64,000 bases of DNA from GCA-2733415 sp965178635 (GCA_965178635.1 CBCXVT010000030.1:1-64000), one strand, 5' to 3'. Numbered from the stretch's first letter, positions 1-9,809 are shown. Notes: a model not told the origin generated them from the sequence alone. Numbers and translations: made by a program.

Positions 1-1
1 T

Positions 2-1159
2 GATGCTTTATCTAAAACAGCAGACAGCTTCGTGTCTGTGATGTTATATGAAGTAGATTCTACATTTACTGATTCTACTGTTTACACTAAATCACCAAGA
101 TATATTACTAATACTTTAGATAGCGCTACAACATTTCAATTTGAAAATTTAAAAGCAGGAAAGTATCAGTTATTGGCTTTAAAAGAAGAGTCAGACAACT
201 TTATATTCAATCAAAAAACAGATAAAATTGCTTTTAAAAAAGAGTTTATAACCATTCCGAATACTGAAACTCACGAGTTAATTTTATTTAAAGAAATAGA
301 AAACTACCATGCTTTAAAACCAAAACATGAACGTTTAAACAGAATCAAATTCCGTTATGAAGGTCAAACGACAGAAGATATTGGTATAAAATTATTATCA
401 GATGTAACTTTAGAATCTATGGTAACTAAACCGATTGATAACGACACTTTAAATTATTGGTTTAAGCCAAAAGTAGAGCTAGATTCGTTAAACTTTACCA
501 TGAGTTATCAAAAGCAAATTGACACGTTTAATGTTAGAATACGTGAAAACGTAAAGACAGATTCTTTAGCCTTTAAACCTGTAACCAGAAGTTTGACTCT
601 TGATGGTGATTATCAAATTTCATCAACAGTTCCTGTAACTAAAATTGATAATTCAAAAATTCAAATACTGGATAAAGACTCTGTAGTTGTGCCATTTAAA
701 ATATCAATAGAAAAATTAACTAATGTTATCAACTTAAACTTTGATAAAAAAGAAGATCAGAAATACGCCATAACTATTTTACCAGAAGCGTTTACAGATT
801 TCTTTGAAGCTACAAATGATAGCTTATCTTACAGAGCAACTACTAAGAAGTTATCTGCTTACGGGAATATTAAAATAACACTTAATAATGCTCCTAAAAT
901 TCCTTTAATTGTACAGTTAATTACTGCAAAAGGGGAAGTGAAGTATGAGAAATACGGCACTAATATTACTGTTTTCGATTTTGTAAATGTCGATCCCTCA
1001 ACCTATAATTTACGTGTTGTTTTTGATGATAATAACAATCAAAAATATGACACAGGTAATTATTTACAAAAAATACAGCCAGAACGTATAGCTTATCATC
1101 CAGATGACATCGAAATTAGAGCCAATTGGGATGTTGACGAACAGTTTACTTTAAAGTAA
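2..1159 (+). CDS. Ig-like domain surface protein, 5' partial
   Basis: The frame is open from base 2, so this is the C-terminal part of a longer gene whose start lies left of the window; the ATG at 32 is only an internal Met. The visible ~385 residues are rich in Thr, Asp, Asn and Lys and look like successive beta-sandwich segments, ending in a domain with the pattern VVFDDNNNQKYDTGNYL, typical of large flavobacterial proteins annotated as Ig-like (SbsA-type). It is presumably exported. No enzyme motif is visible. Its last 14 bases overlap the convergent nitrilase gene. Function unknown; the family assignment rests on composition and this C-terminal pattern. Confidence 0.6.
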   Translation, partial: DALSKTADSFVSVMLYEVDSTFTDSTVYTKSPRYITNTLDSATTFQFENLKAGKYQLLALKEESDNFIFNQKTDKIAFKKEFITIPNTETHELILFKEIENYHALKPKHERLNRIKFRYEGQTTEDIGIKLLSDVTLESMVTKPIDNDTLNYWFKPKVELDSLNFTMSYQKQIDTFNVRIRENVKTDSLAFKPVTRSLTLDGDYQISSTVPVTKIDNSKIQILDKDSVVVPFKISIEKLTNVINLNFDKKEDQKYAITILPEAFTDFFEATNDSLSYRATTKKLSAYGNIKITLNNAPKIPLIVQLITAKGEVKYEKYGTNITVFDFVNVDPSTYNLRVVFDDNNNQKYDTGNYLQKIQPERIAYHPDDIEIRANWDVDEQFTLK

Positions 1160-1928
1160 ACAGATCTTTATCATTTAAAAAATTAAACTTTTTGCGAACA
1201 GTTTGTAGTTCTTTTTTAGATAAGGTAGTGGTTATACAAGTTTCATGATTTTCAGTTACAGGGCTTAATTCGTTTCCTAAAACATCCAATACAATAGAGT
1301 TTCCTGAATACTCATTTCCATTAGTATCTACCCCAACACGGTTTACTCCAACTACATAAGTCATGTTTTCAATGGCACGAGCTTTTAAAAGTGTGTTCCA
1401 AGCGTTAATTCTTGGCTTTGGCCAATTTGCCACATAAATTAACAGATCGTAATTTTGAGTGTTTCTAGACCATACCGGGAAGCGCAAATCATAACAAATT
1501 AACGGGCAAATACGCCATCCTTTATACTCAATAATAACTTGAGTAGTATCATTTTGATAATGCTCGTGTTCACCAGCTAAAGAGAACAAGTGGCGTTTGT
1601 TATAATGTTGAATATTTCCATCAGGTTCTATAAATAAAAACCGGTTGTAATAGTTATTCTGTTCTTTTATTATAATGCTGCCACAAATTGCACTGTTTTT
1701 TTCTTTAGCTATCTTTTGCATCCAGGTAACTGTATCACCATCCATTGGTTCTGCTAAATGTTTAGGTTGCATAGAAAAGCCTGTTGTAAACATTTCAGGA
1801 AGTATAATGACATCTACATCTTCATTTATCTCGGAATTAATTTTATGCTCAAAATTCAATCTATTTTGAATAGCATTTTCCCATACTAGATTTGATTGAA
1901 TACTAGTTACCGTCAGATGGTTTGTCAT
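1146..1928 (-). CDS. omega-amidase-type nitrilase superfamily hydrolase
   Basis: A 260-residue carbon-nitrogen hydrolase. The catalytic triad of the nitrilase superfamily is visible: Glu45 in LPEMF, Lys111 in YNKRHLF and Cys145 in ICYDLRF, with the supporting Glu of GEHEHY near 120. The full length matches YafV-like omega-amidases, which hydrolyse alpha-ketoglutaramate or alpha-ketosuccinamate in the cytoplasm. This fits the methionine-type transaminase two genes upstream in the same direction, because the two enzymes act together in methionine salvage when glutamine is the amino donor. That pairing is inference from context. It overlaps the end of the convergent Ig-like gene by 14 bases and abuts the start of the next gene's stop. 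Confidence 0.85.
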   Translation of the reverse strand: MTNHLTVTSIQSNLVWENAIQNRLNFEHKINSEINEDVDVIILPEMFTTGFSMQPKHLAEPMDGDTVTWMQKIAKEKNSAICGSIIIKEQNNYYNRFLFIEPDGNIQHYNKRHLFSLAGEHEHYQNDTTQVIIEYKGWRICPLICYDLRFPVWSRNTQNYDLLIYVANWPKPRINAWNTLLKARAIENMTYVVGVNRVGVDTNGNEYSGNSIVLDVLGNELSPVTENHETCITTTLSKKELQTVRKKFNFLNDKDLFTLK

Positions 1929-2461
1929 TATTTTAGTTTTTTTAATTTCTTAGTGGCTTTGGCTAACTTATTTTTTAAGGCAGATAATTTTTCAATATAT
2001 TTTGTTTCTTTTTCAACGCTTAGTTTCCCTCTTTTTTTAAGTTTTCCAAATTTTCTTGTTTCACGATCTAACTTATTTTCTGCTCTATCAAGTGCTTTTT
2101 CTGCATTAGCTTTTTTCTTAGCTGCTTTTTCTGCTTTCTTAAGTTTTTTTTCAGCCTTCTTTTGTTTTTTTACAATTGACTTAAGTTTCTTTTCTTGTTC
2201 TTTTATACGTTTAGCAGCCTCCTTTTCTTTGTTTTCTATTGCTTTTTCAGCATTCTTTGTTTCTTTTATTTTTTTCAGCTCAACTTTATGAGCGCTAAAA
2301 ACAACTTCTTTGTCAGTTGCGGTTAATTCAGAAGTAACATCTTCATTATTTTGATAGATTTTGCCTTCTTTTACGCTGTAAGTGTTACCGTTATGAGTAA
2401 CTTCTTGAGCAAATAATAATGTACAAGTAAATAAGAATAGGTACGTAAAAATAGATTTCAT
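1928..2461 (-). CDS. secreted Lys-rich coiled-coil protein of unknown function
   Basis: A 177-residue protein with a clear N-terminal signal peptide (MKSIFTYLFLFTCTLLFAQ, cleavage probably after AQ at 19). A short segment of about 35 residues follows (NGNTYSVKEGKIYQNNEDVT), and then a very long Lys/Glu/Ala-rich helix from about residue 55 to the end, which should form a coiled coil. I do not recognise a named family. The start is fixed by the signal peptide. Its stop touches the first base of the nitrilase gene, so the two are probably cotranscribed. Its strong basic charge suggests binding to an anionic envelope component, which is only a guess. Confidence 0.6.
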   Translation of the reverse strand: MKSIFTYLFLFTCTLLFAQEVTHNGNTYSVKEGKIYQNNEDVTSELTATDKEVVFSAHKVELKKIKETKNAEKAIENKEKEAAKRIKEQEKKLKSIVKKQKKAEKKLKKAEKAAKKKANAEKALDRAENKLDRETRKFGKLKKRGKLSVEKETKYIEKLSALKNKLAKATKKLKKLK

Positions 2462-2549
2462 AGGTATTAAATTTTAAAATTAGTTATTGATTCATTAAGC
2501 CACGCTTTATGCTTTAATGATATGTCATAAATAGTGCCAGAAATAACCC

Positions 2550-3701
2550 TTATATTGAATTAATGATTTCTGCAGCTTGATTAAGTGTATCTTCAGTTTT
2601 AGCAAAACAAAAACGAAGGACTTTATGATCTGTTTTATGCTCATTAAAAACGGACATGGGGATACTAGCTAATTTATGATCAATAGTGAGTCGCTTAGCA
2701 AAGTCTACATCGTTTTCATCTGTAATATCACTAAAATCTAAGACTTGAAAATACGTCCCTTTTGATGGTGTTATTTTAAAACGAGAGGCTTTTATTAAAC
2801 CTAAAAATTGATCTCTTTTTTGTTGATAGAACTCAGGTAGCCCTAAATAATGTTGCGAGTCATTTATATAATCAGCTAGTGCTTTTTGCATGGGATGATT
2901 TACACAAAATACATTAAATTGATGTACTTTTTGAAATTCGTGCATTAAATGTTCGGGTGCACAACAATAGCCTAACTTCCAACCCGTATTATGAAATGTT
3001 TTCCCAAAAGACGCCACAATAAAACTGTGTTGTTTCAGTTCAGAAAACAAACAGGCGCTTTGATGTGGTGCATTATCAAAAATAATATGTTCGTAAACCT
3101 CATCACTTAATACAATAATATTAGTTCCAGAAACTATGTTTTGCAATTGCAACATGTCATCTTTAGACCATACTGTTCCACTTGGATTATGTGGCGAATT
3201 GATGATAATCATTTTTGTATTGGAATTGACCTTTGACTTGACGTCATTCCAATTAACGTTATATGTTGGTGCTTCCAATTGTACGGAAACTGTTTTTCCG
3301 CCATTTAAAGCGATTGTAGGCTCATAACAATCATACGCTGGCCTGAATATAATAACTTCATCATCTTGCTTTATAAACGTTGAAATGATGGTGTAAATAG
3401 CTTGAGTAGCACCTGCAGTTACTGTAATTTCTGTTTCTGGTTTATAAGTAGTTTGGTATAAGTGAGTAAACTTAGTTGCAATAGCTTCTCTTAAGGCCAT
3501 AGCGCCTGCCATTGGTGCGTATTGGTTATAGCCTGAGTTCATGGCCTGAGTTACCAATTCTAATAATTTCGAATCACTTTTAAAATTAGGAAACCCTTGA
3601 GATAAGTTAATAGCATTGTGCTGATGTGCCAAACCACTCATTACTGAAAATATAGAAGGCTCTACATGTGGTAATTTTGATTTGAAGTTTAAGTGACTCA
3701 T
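2550..3701 (-). CDS. methionine-type PLP aminotransferase
   Basis: A 383-residue fold-type I aminotransferase. The PLP lysine is Lys234 in SFGKTFHNTGWKLG; NSPHNPSGTVWS near 168-179 and the LSDEVYEHI segment near 198-205 (Asp200 contacts the pyridine nitrogen) are intact. The sequence resembles the YbdL/kynurenine aminotransferase-like group that Bacteroidota annotations call methionine aminotransferase. It would transaminate methionine or aromatic amino acids in the cytoplasm, with the omega-amidase-type nitrilase downstream clearing the 2-oxo-amide product when glutamine is the donor. The gene is complete and unbroken. Exact substrate preference cannot be read from the sequence. Confidence 0.85.
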   Translation of the reverse strand: MSHLNFKSKLPHVEPSIFSVMSGLAHQHNAINLSQGFPNFKSDSKLLELVTQAMNSGYNQYAPMAGAMALREAIATKFTHLYQTTYKPETEITVTAGATQAIYTIISTFIKQDDEVIIFRPAYDCYEPTIALNGGKTVSVQLEAPTYNVNWNDVKSKVNSNTKMIIINSPHNPSGTVWSKDDMLQLQNIVSGTNIIVLSDEVYEHIIFDNAPHQSACLFSELKQHSFIVASFGKTFHNTGWKLGYCCAPEHLMHEFQKVHQFNVFCVNHPMQKALADYINDSQHYLGLPEFYQQKRDQFLGLIKASRFKITPSKGTYFQVLDFSDITDENDVDFAKRLTIDHKLASIPMSVFNEHKTDHKVLRFCFAKTEDTLNQAAEIINSI

Positions 3702-3736
3702 AAAATGAAATAATTAATATCTAAATGTACGTAAAT

Positions 3737-3771
3737 CAAAAAACCCAAGCAATACAATTGCTCGGGTTTTG
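3737..3771 (-). terminator. intrinsic terminator of the sdhCAB operon
   Basis: On the minus strand, just after the sdhB stop, the arms ACCCGAGCAAT and ATTGCTTGGGT pair with one G-U wobble around a three-base loop and are followed by six T residues. This is a good Rho-independent terminator. It lies in the 90-base gap between sdhB and the aminotransferase gene. Confidence 0.75.
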
Positions 3772-3792
3772 TATAAGATATTTGATTAAAAT

Positions 3793-4545
3793 TTATCCTT
3801 TTAAACTTGCTTTCATAAATTCAGAATTCATACGAGCGATGTTTTCTAAAGAAATTCCTTTAGGACATTCAATCTCACATGCTCCAGTGTTGGTACAGTT
3901 ACCAAAACCTTCTAAATCCATTTGAGCAACCATGTTTTGTACTCTTTCAGTAGCTTCTACACGTCCTTGTGGTAATAAAGCATATTGACTTACTTTAGCA
4001 CCTACAAATAACATTGCAGAAGAGTTTTTACACGTTGCAACACAAGCACCACAACCAATACATGTAGCTGCGTCCATTGCGTCATCAGCATCTTGCTTAG
4101 GGATTGGAATTGCATTTCGCATCTTGTGTATTACCAGAAGTGTTTACAGATATAAATCCTCCTGATTGTTGAATACGCTCAAAAGAAGTTCTGTCTACTA
4201 CTAAATCTTTTATTACAGGGAAAGCAGTAGCTCTAAATGGCTCTATCGTAATAGTGTCACCATCTTTAAACATACGCATGTGTAACTGACAAGTGGTAAC
4301 ACCTCTATCAGGACCATGTGCTTCACCATTAATATACATAGAACACATACCGCAAATTCCTTCACGACAATCATGATCAAATGCAACAGGCTCTTCACCA
4401 GCAGTTAATCTAACTGTTCGTTTAAAACATCCATCATTTCTAAAAATGACATATGCTCTGAAATATCGGTAACTTTATAATCAACCATCTGACCTTTGTC
4501 ATTTGCGTCCTTTTTGTCTCCAAATTTTTAACGTGTTAAATTCAT
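3793..4545 (-). CDS. sdhB: succinate dehydrogenase iron-sulfur subunit (frameshifted)
   Basis: SdhB carries electrons from SdhA through three iron-sulfur clusters to the quinone site. All cluster motifs are readable, but across several frames: DCREGICGMCS ([2Fe-2S]), CIGCGACVATCKNS and CTNTGACEIECPKG. The start ATG at 4545 gives MNLT, the usual flavobacterial N-terminus, nine bases after the sdhA stop. I count about four indels: two extra bases near 4531, one extra A near 4510, two extra bases in the segment coding LNEQLI-NAGEEP near 4410, and one extra G near 4117. Restoring them gives an ordinary SdhB of about 248 residues. Four independent lesions in a gene with perfect motifs point to sequencing error. 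Confidence 0.88.
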
Positions 4546-4554
4546 AATGTCTTT

Positions 4555-6571
4555 TTATTTGTATGAACGTTGTTTTAATTCAATATCGTTAAACTCTAAT
4601 TCTTCTTTATGTAAAACTGCATCAGCTGGTTGTCCTTTATATTCCCAAGCAGCTACATATGCATAATTTGCATCATCACGTTTTGCTTCTCCTTTTTGAG
4701 GTCCATCAGTTTCAGCAGATTCTTCTCTAAAGTGACCACCACAAGATTCGTTTCTGTTTAAAGCATCTTTAGCAAATAATTCTCCTAATTCTAAGAAATC
4801 AGCTACTCTACCAGCTTTTTCTAATTCAGGATTCATTTCATTAGCATTTCCAGGAACTTTTACCTCTTTCCAGAATTCTTCACGAGTGGCTTTAATTTCG
4901 GCCATAGCTTCTGTTAGTCCTTTTTCATTACGCGCCATTCCTACTTTTTCCCACATGATTTTTCCTAATTTCTTATGGAAATAATCTACAGATTTAGTAC
5001 CGTTATTATTTACGAAAAAGTTGATGCGTTCTGTAACTTCTTTTTCAGCTTCATCAAATTCTTTAGTGTCAGTTGGTATTTTACCTGTACGAATATCGTT
5101 AGATAAATAATCTCCAATAGTGTAAGGTAATACGAAATAACCATCAGCTAAACCTTGCATTAAAGCAGAAGCTCCTAGTCTGTTTGCACCGTGATCAGAG
5201 AAATTTGCTTCTCCAATACAGTACAATCCATCAACAGTTGTCATTAAGTTATAATCAACCCAAACACCACCCATTGTATAGTGTGTTGCAGGATAAATCA
5301 TCATTGGAGTTTTGTATGGATTCTCATCAACGATTTTCTCATACATTTGGAATAAGTTACCGTATTTAGCTTCAACGACAGCTTGCCCTAATTCGTATAC
5401 TTTATCTGCAGAAGGATTGGTTAATTCCTTTTAATTTAGATTGTTCTTTACCGTAACGTTCAATTGCCGATTTAAAATCTAAATAGACAGCTTCTCCTGT
5501 TTGGTTTACTCCGTAACCAGCATCACAACGTTCTTTTGCTGCACGAGAGGCAACATCACGAGGTACTAAGTTACCAAAAGCAGGATATCTTCTTTCTAAG
5601 TAATAATCTCTTTCTTCTTCAGATAAATCTGTAGGTTTTTTACGTCCTTCTCGAATAGCCATTACATCGTCCATACTTTTAGGAACCCAAATACGTCCGT
5701 CATTACGCAGTGATTCTGACATCAATGTTAATTTAGACTGGTAATCACCTGAACGTGGAATACACGTTGGGTGAATTTGTGTATAACAAGGATTTGCGAA
5801 ATACGCTCCTTTTTTATGAATTTTCCATGCTGCAGTAGCATTAGATCCCATGGCATTTGTAGATAAGAAATATACGTTTCCGTAACCTCCAGAAGCAATT
5901 ACCACTGCATGAGCAGAGTGACGTTCAATTTCTCCAGTAATTAAGTTACGTGCAATAATTCCACGTGCTTTACCATCAACCTTTACAACGTCTAACATTT
6001 CATGACGATTGAACATTTCAATTTTACCACGAGCAATCTGACGGTTCATTGCAGAATAAGCTCCTAATAATAATTGTTGTCCTGTTTGTCCTTTAGCGTA
6101 AAAAGTTCTAGAAACTAATACTCCTCCAAACGAACGGTTATCTAACAACCCACCATAATCACGTGCAAAAGGCACTCCTTGTGCCACACATTGATCAATA
6201 ATGTTTGCAGAAACCTCAGCCAAACGGTGTACGTTTGCTTCACGAGAACGGTAATCACCACCTTTTACAGTATCGTAAAATAAACGGTAAGATGAATCCC
6301 CATCTCCTTGGTAATTTTTTGCTGCGTTAATACCTCCTTGTGCTGCAATTGAATGCGCTCTACGTGGAGAATCTTGATAAGCAAATGCTTTTACATTATA
6401 TCCTAATTCAGCTAAAGTTGCAGCGGCAGAACCACCTGCTAAACCTGTACCAACAACAATAACGTCTATTAAACGTTTGTTAGCTGGGTTTACTAAATCA
6501 ATTTTATCTTTATAAGAAGTCCATTTATCCTTTAAAGGACCTTTTGGTGTTTTTGAATCTAAAGTAGCCAT
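4555..6571 (-). CDS. sdhA: succinate dehydrogenase flavoprotein subunit (frameshifted)
   Basis: SdhA oxidises succinate to fumarate with covalent FAD on the cytoplasmic side. The N-terminal part has the dinucleotide-binding motif GTGLAGGSAA near 42, HSIAAQGGIN at the flavin-linking His, and the capping-domain segments; the C-terminal part has the MGGVWVDYNLM and DHGANRLGASALMQG segments that close the FAD site. The frame breaks near 5415, where one extra base separates GIN from NPSADKVYELGQ. Removing it gives one ORF of about 671 residues, the normal length for the Bacteroidota b558-type enzyme. The ATG at 6571 starts one base after the sdhC stop, so translation is probably coupled. Confidence 0.92.
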
Positions 6572-6572
6572 A

Positions 6573-7270
6573 CTAATTAGGTATTAATGTGAATGATTGA
6601 AATGATGAACTAATTGCAATAATCATAAATCCTACAGGAATTATAGATAGCGTAAAGTTTACCGAAAGTTTTCAATCCTTTAGTATATTTATTGTTTGCT
6701 CCCATAGATTGGAATGCAGAATTGAATCCGTGTAATAAGTGCATTGCTAAGAAATGCAAAGGCACCAATATAAGCTCCTACTCGTGCAGGGTTATGAAAT
6801 TTTTCTTGTAATTCATGGAAATATCTTAATTCTCCATTGTGTAAACCAGACCAATCACCTTGAATAAACTTGGTGTTTAATTCTGGAAACCAGAAGTCAA
6901 TAAAGTGTAATACAACAAATGCTAAAATTGCTAAACCAGACCAGATCATGTTTCTACTCATCCAAGTAGAGTTTGCTGCTCCGTTGTTTTGTGCATATTT
7001 TACCTTTTGTGCGTTTCTGTTTTTAAGTTCTAAAACAAATCCCATTACAAAATGAAACACAACACCAAAAATAAGGATTGGTTGCATAACATATTGTATT
7101 AATGGGTTGGTTCCCATAAAGTGAGATAAGTTGTTAAATGTTGCTCCGTGATCAGGAAAAATTGATGTTACGTTAATTACAAAGTGTTGTAATAAGAAAA
7201 ACATAAGGAAGAATGCAGAGATTGCCATAGCAAACTTTCTTCCAATTGATGATTTTAATAATCCGCTCAT
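6573..7270 (-). CDS. sdhC: succinate dehydrogenase cytochrome b subunit (frameshifted)
   Basis: This is the membrane anchor of the five-helix b558 type that binds heme and menaquinone. I choose the ATG at 7270 (MSGLLKSSIGRKFAMA), the standard family start; the ATG 27 bases upstream is in the leader. Helices lie near 20-45, 65-90, 115-135 and 165-185 with conserved His residues, and a last helix is readable only after correcting two extra bases near 6747 and 6635. The corrected tail reads AMHLLHGFNSAFQSMG, then KTFGKLYAIIIPVGFM, and stops at 6573, giving about 231 residues. As for sdhA and sdhB, the breaks look technical. Confidence 0.88.
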
Positions 7271-7298
7271 TGTATATGTTGAGTTAGTGAAATTCAAG

Positions 7299-7329
7299 CA
7301 AATTTAATTTTAATCGAGTGTTAAACAAA
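7299..7329 (-). promoter_or_regulatory. Bacteroidota-type promoter of sdhCAB
   Basis: On the minus strand a TTTG at 7326-7329 is followed after 19 bases by TAAATTTG at 7299-7306, an exact match to the Bacteroidota sigma-factor consensus TTTG-N19/21-TAnnTTTG. Transcription would begin near 7292, about 22 bases before the chosen sdhC start at 7270, and nearly on top of the alternative upstream ATG, which supports the shorter SdhC. Confidence 0.7.
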
Positions 7330-7410
7330 ACTATCACTCAATTTTATCGCTTATTTAGAATGCATTTAAAGTAAACTATGGTTATATTTAGCCAGTATAT
7401 ACGTATTTCT

Positions 7411-8292
7411 ATGAAAATTTACTTGTTATCGGTTAGTGGTAGTTTGTATTCTACGCAGCGTTTATTTAATGAAGCATCACGACGCGGACATTATATTAGG
7501 ATAGTAGACCACACAAAATGTGGTATTCTATTTGAGGATAATCAGCCTAAAGTTTTATTTAATAAAGAAGATGTATCTCATTTTTCTGATGCTATTATAC
7601 CACGAATTGGTGCATCATTTACGGAGCATGGGTTGGCTATTGTCAATCAGTTTGAAAAGTTAGGAAATTACAATGTGGCCAGTGCCCTGGGTATTTTAAG
7701 ATCTCGTAATAAGTTACTCACCATGCAACATATGGTGGAGAATAACATACCTATTCCAAAAACACTCTATACTAAAAATACCTTGCTTTTAAAAGAACAA
7801 TTAGACTTGTTAGAAGGGGAGCAATGCATTATTAAATTTTTAGAAGGTACTCACGGTTTGGGCGTGATGTTAGCTGAAAGTAAAAAATCAGCAGTGTCTA
7901 TTATAGAAACCATGCACAGTTTAAACAAACCCATTTTAATACAAGAGTTTGTTAAAGAATCTAACGGTGAAGATATTCGCGCTTATGTAGTAGGCGATAA
8001 AGTGGTAGCGTCTATGAAACGTAGTAGCGGCGGGAAAGACTTTAGGAGTAATGTGCACAGAGGTGGTAGTACATCTGTAATTTCAATGACGGAAGAAGAA
8101 CAACGTATTGCTGTAAAAACAGCGCAATGTTTAGGCTTGGATGTTGCGGGTATAGATTTAATTCGCTCTAAAAACGGTCCGATGGTTATTGAGGCAAATT
8201 CATCCGCCGGTTTGGAAGGTATTGAAGGTGCCACTAAAGTAAATATTGCAGGAGAAATTATAAAATTGATTGAACAAAACGTCAAAAAATAA
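7411..8292 (+). CDS. RimK-like ATP-grasp ligase
   Basis: An ATP-grasp enzyme of the RimK / glutathione-synthetase type, 293 residues from the ATG at 7411. I prefer this start over 7378 because MKIYLLSVSGSLYSTQRL is the family N-terminus and a possible promoter (TATATTTA, 7383-7390) lies between the two. Visible parts are the N-terminal alpha/beta domain, the ATP-grasp segment EQCIIKFLEGTHGLGVML, the IQEF linker, and the Mg-binding GIDLIRSKNGPMVIEANSSAG near the C-terminus. RimK adds glutamates to ribosomal protein S6, but related enzymes ligate other substrates, so the target here is open. It precedes the SnoaL-like gene by 8 bases. Confidence 0.82.
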   Translation: MKIYLLSVSGSLYSTQRLFNEASRRGHYIRIVDHTKCGILFEDNQPKVLFNKEDVSHFSDAIIPRIGASFTEHGLAIVNQFEKLGNYNVASALGILRSRNKLLTMQHMVENNIPIPKTLYTKNTLLLKEQLDLLEGEQCIIKFLEGTHGLGVMLAESKKSAVSIIETMHSLNKPILIQEFVKESNGEDIRAYVVGDKVVASMKRSSGGKDFRSNVHRGGSTSVISMTEEEQRIAVKTAQCLGLDVAGIDLIRSKNGPMVIEANSSAGLEGIEGATKVNIAGEIIKLIEQNVKK

Positions 8293-8300
8293 TAGTAAAA

Positions 8301-8660
8301 ATGACTACACAAGACATAGCAAACCGATTGGTAGATTTATGCCGACAAGAAAAACACCCACAAGCTCAAGAAGAATTGTACCACAACGATATTGTAAGTA
8401 TAGAAGATGAGAAATCTGGTGCGCCTATAACAAAAGGTATGGCTGGTATCAGGCAAAAAACTATTGCTTGGGACGAGGCTGTTGTTAAAATACATGATGC
8501 CAAAGTATCTGACCCAATTGTTACCGGAAACTATTTTGCAGTGACCATGGAAAATGACATTACCTTTAAAGAACAAGGCCGCATACAAATTTCTGAAATT
8601 TGTGTGTACGAAGTTAAAGGTGGTAAAATTGTTAGAGAACAGTTTTTTTATGATATGTAG
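8301..8660 (+). CDS. SnoaL-like / NTF2-fold protein
   Basis: A 119-residue protein with the size and pattern of the SnoaL-like NTF2 fold: N-terminal helices (MTTQDIANRLVDLCRQ), a strand region, then QISEICVYEVKGGKIVREQFFYDM at the C-terminus, where the family usually reads 'V..fKdGKIveeqfy'. No catalytic residues can be assigned with confidence. It starts 8 bases after the RimK-like gene and is almost certainly cotranscribed with it. It is probably cytoplasmic. Function unknown. Confidence 0.72.
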   Translation: MTTQDIANRLVDLCRQEKHPQAQEELYHNDIVSIEDEKSGAPITKGMAGIRQKTIAWDEAVVKIHDAKVSDPIVTGNYFAVTMENDITFKEQGRIQISEICVYEVKGGKIVREQFFYDM

Positions 8661-8726
8661 TTATGTAGAACAAGCAAATTACTTATAGCCATTGTTGATA
8701 ATTTGTTTTTTTCAAATTCAAACCAT

Positions 8727-9773
8727 TTATTTGTCATTTGGAAAAACCCCAGTGTAGTATTTAACAGTTGCTCCATTATACAGCCAAACTCCATCTCCTC
8801 CGCCAATCCATTTATTCCCTTTTTTATCTTCTACAACACCAAAAAACATTTTTTCGGACTTAAACACTTCGGTTGCTATAATTTTTTTATTAATTATAGC
8901 ATTGGCCTTCACTCGTTTTAGTGTAGAACCTGCTCCCGTAAGCATACCAGTATACCAAAAATCACCTTTCTTATCCTCAAAAAATTTCCAAGCACCTGGT
9001 AATATATGGGTGAATGTGTTGTCACTATATTTCCAAAGACCATTACCATCAACCAACCAAATAACACCTGACTTATCTTCAATTATAGACCACACATTAA
9101 AGAATGGTTTACTTTCATCATTTTTTAGTTCATAAAAAGTGTTTCCATCATAAAACCCTGCATTTCCTCTTGTGCCGAACCATAAATTGCCATTTTTATC
9201 TTCTAAAATGGTGTTAATATCATTATGAGGTAAGCCATCAGTTTTTGTAAAGTTTGTGAATTTTACACCATCATATTTACTTAATCCTCCTTGTCCTCCA
9301 AACCATATGTTTCCTGATTTATCTTCATAAACACACATGTTTCTTCTATGACCAAGCCCGTCTTTTGTCATGAAATTTGTAACTGCTCCAGTTTCGGCAT
9401 CAATGCGAAACGCACCTGATTGGTCGCTCGCAATCCAAATATTTCCGTTTCTATCTTCTATAACATCAAATGCGTACCAGCTTTCAATATCGTCCCCTTT
9501 TTTTATATGAGTAAATTCATTTCCATCGTATCGAATAATATCATCGTATGCGGCTATTAATAATTTTCCTTTATTATCTAGTTTAATATTTCTAGTTATC
9601 CTTTTTGGGGCTTTGGATGCGAAGATGGTGTCAAAATTTGTGATTACAGAGGGAATACTATCTGTAACAATTGAAGAAAAATTTACGTTGTTCTTCGGGT
9701 TAGAATTTTGACTTTTTGTTTTACATGAAACAAGTAAAAATAATAGTATTATGATGTATATTAATCGTTGCAT
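8727..9773 (-). CDS. propeller-repeat (Reg_prop-like) lipoprotein
   Basis: A 348-residue lipoprotein. The signal peptide ends in the lipobox LLVSC with Cys17 as the acylated residue. The rest is built of repeats of about 40 residues with the motif 'EDKxGNxWxGxxxGLxxYDGxxFTxF', for example GNIWFGGQGGLSKYDGVKF and GNLWFGTRGNAGFYDGNTF. These are the two-component-regulator propeller repeats normally found as the periplasmic sensor of hybrid histidine kinases. Here the propeller stands alone with no kinase domain, so it is presumably a surface or periplasmic binding protein. Two palindromes lie over its predicted transcription start. Confidence 0.8.
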   Translation of the reverse strand: MQRLIYIIILLFLLVSCKTKSQNSNPKNNVNFSSIVTDSIPSVITNFDTIFASKAPKRITRNIKLDNKGKLLIAAYDDIIRYDGNEFTHIKKGDDIESWYAFDVIEDRNGNIWIASDQSGAFRIDAETGAVTNFMTKDGLGHRRNMCVYEDKSGNIWFGGQGGLSKYDGVKFTNFTKTDGLPHNDINTILEDKNGNLWFGTRGNAGFYDGNTFYELKNDESKPFFNVWSIIEDKSGVIWLVDGNGLWKYSDNTFTHILPGAWKFFEDKKGDFWYTGMLTGAGSTLKRVKANAIINKKIIATEVFKSEKMFFGVVEDKKGNKWIGGGDGVWLYNGATVKYYTGVFPNDK

Positions 9774-9809
9774 TTTGATTTCTAAATTACCGAGAATAAC
9801 TACGCTTGA

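Noticed and set aside
1896..2291. A Phe/Ser-rich plus-strand reading frame opposite the Lys-rich gene
   Set aside because: It is the complement of Lys/Glu/Ala codons in a coiled coil and has no independent support.
3793..4545. Programmed frameshifting in sdhB
   Set aside because: There are about four separate shifts without a slippery site plus stimulatory structure, and sdhA and sdhC are also broken; read errors explain all of them better.
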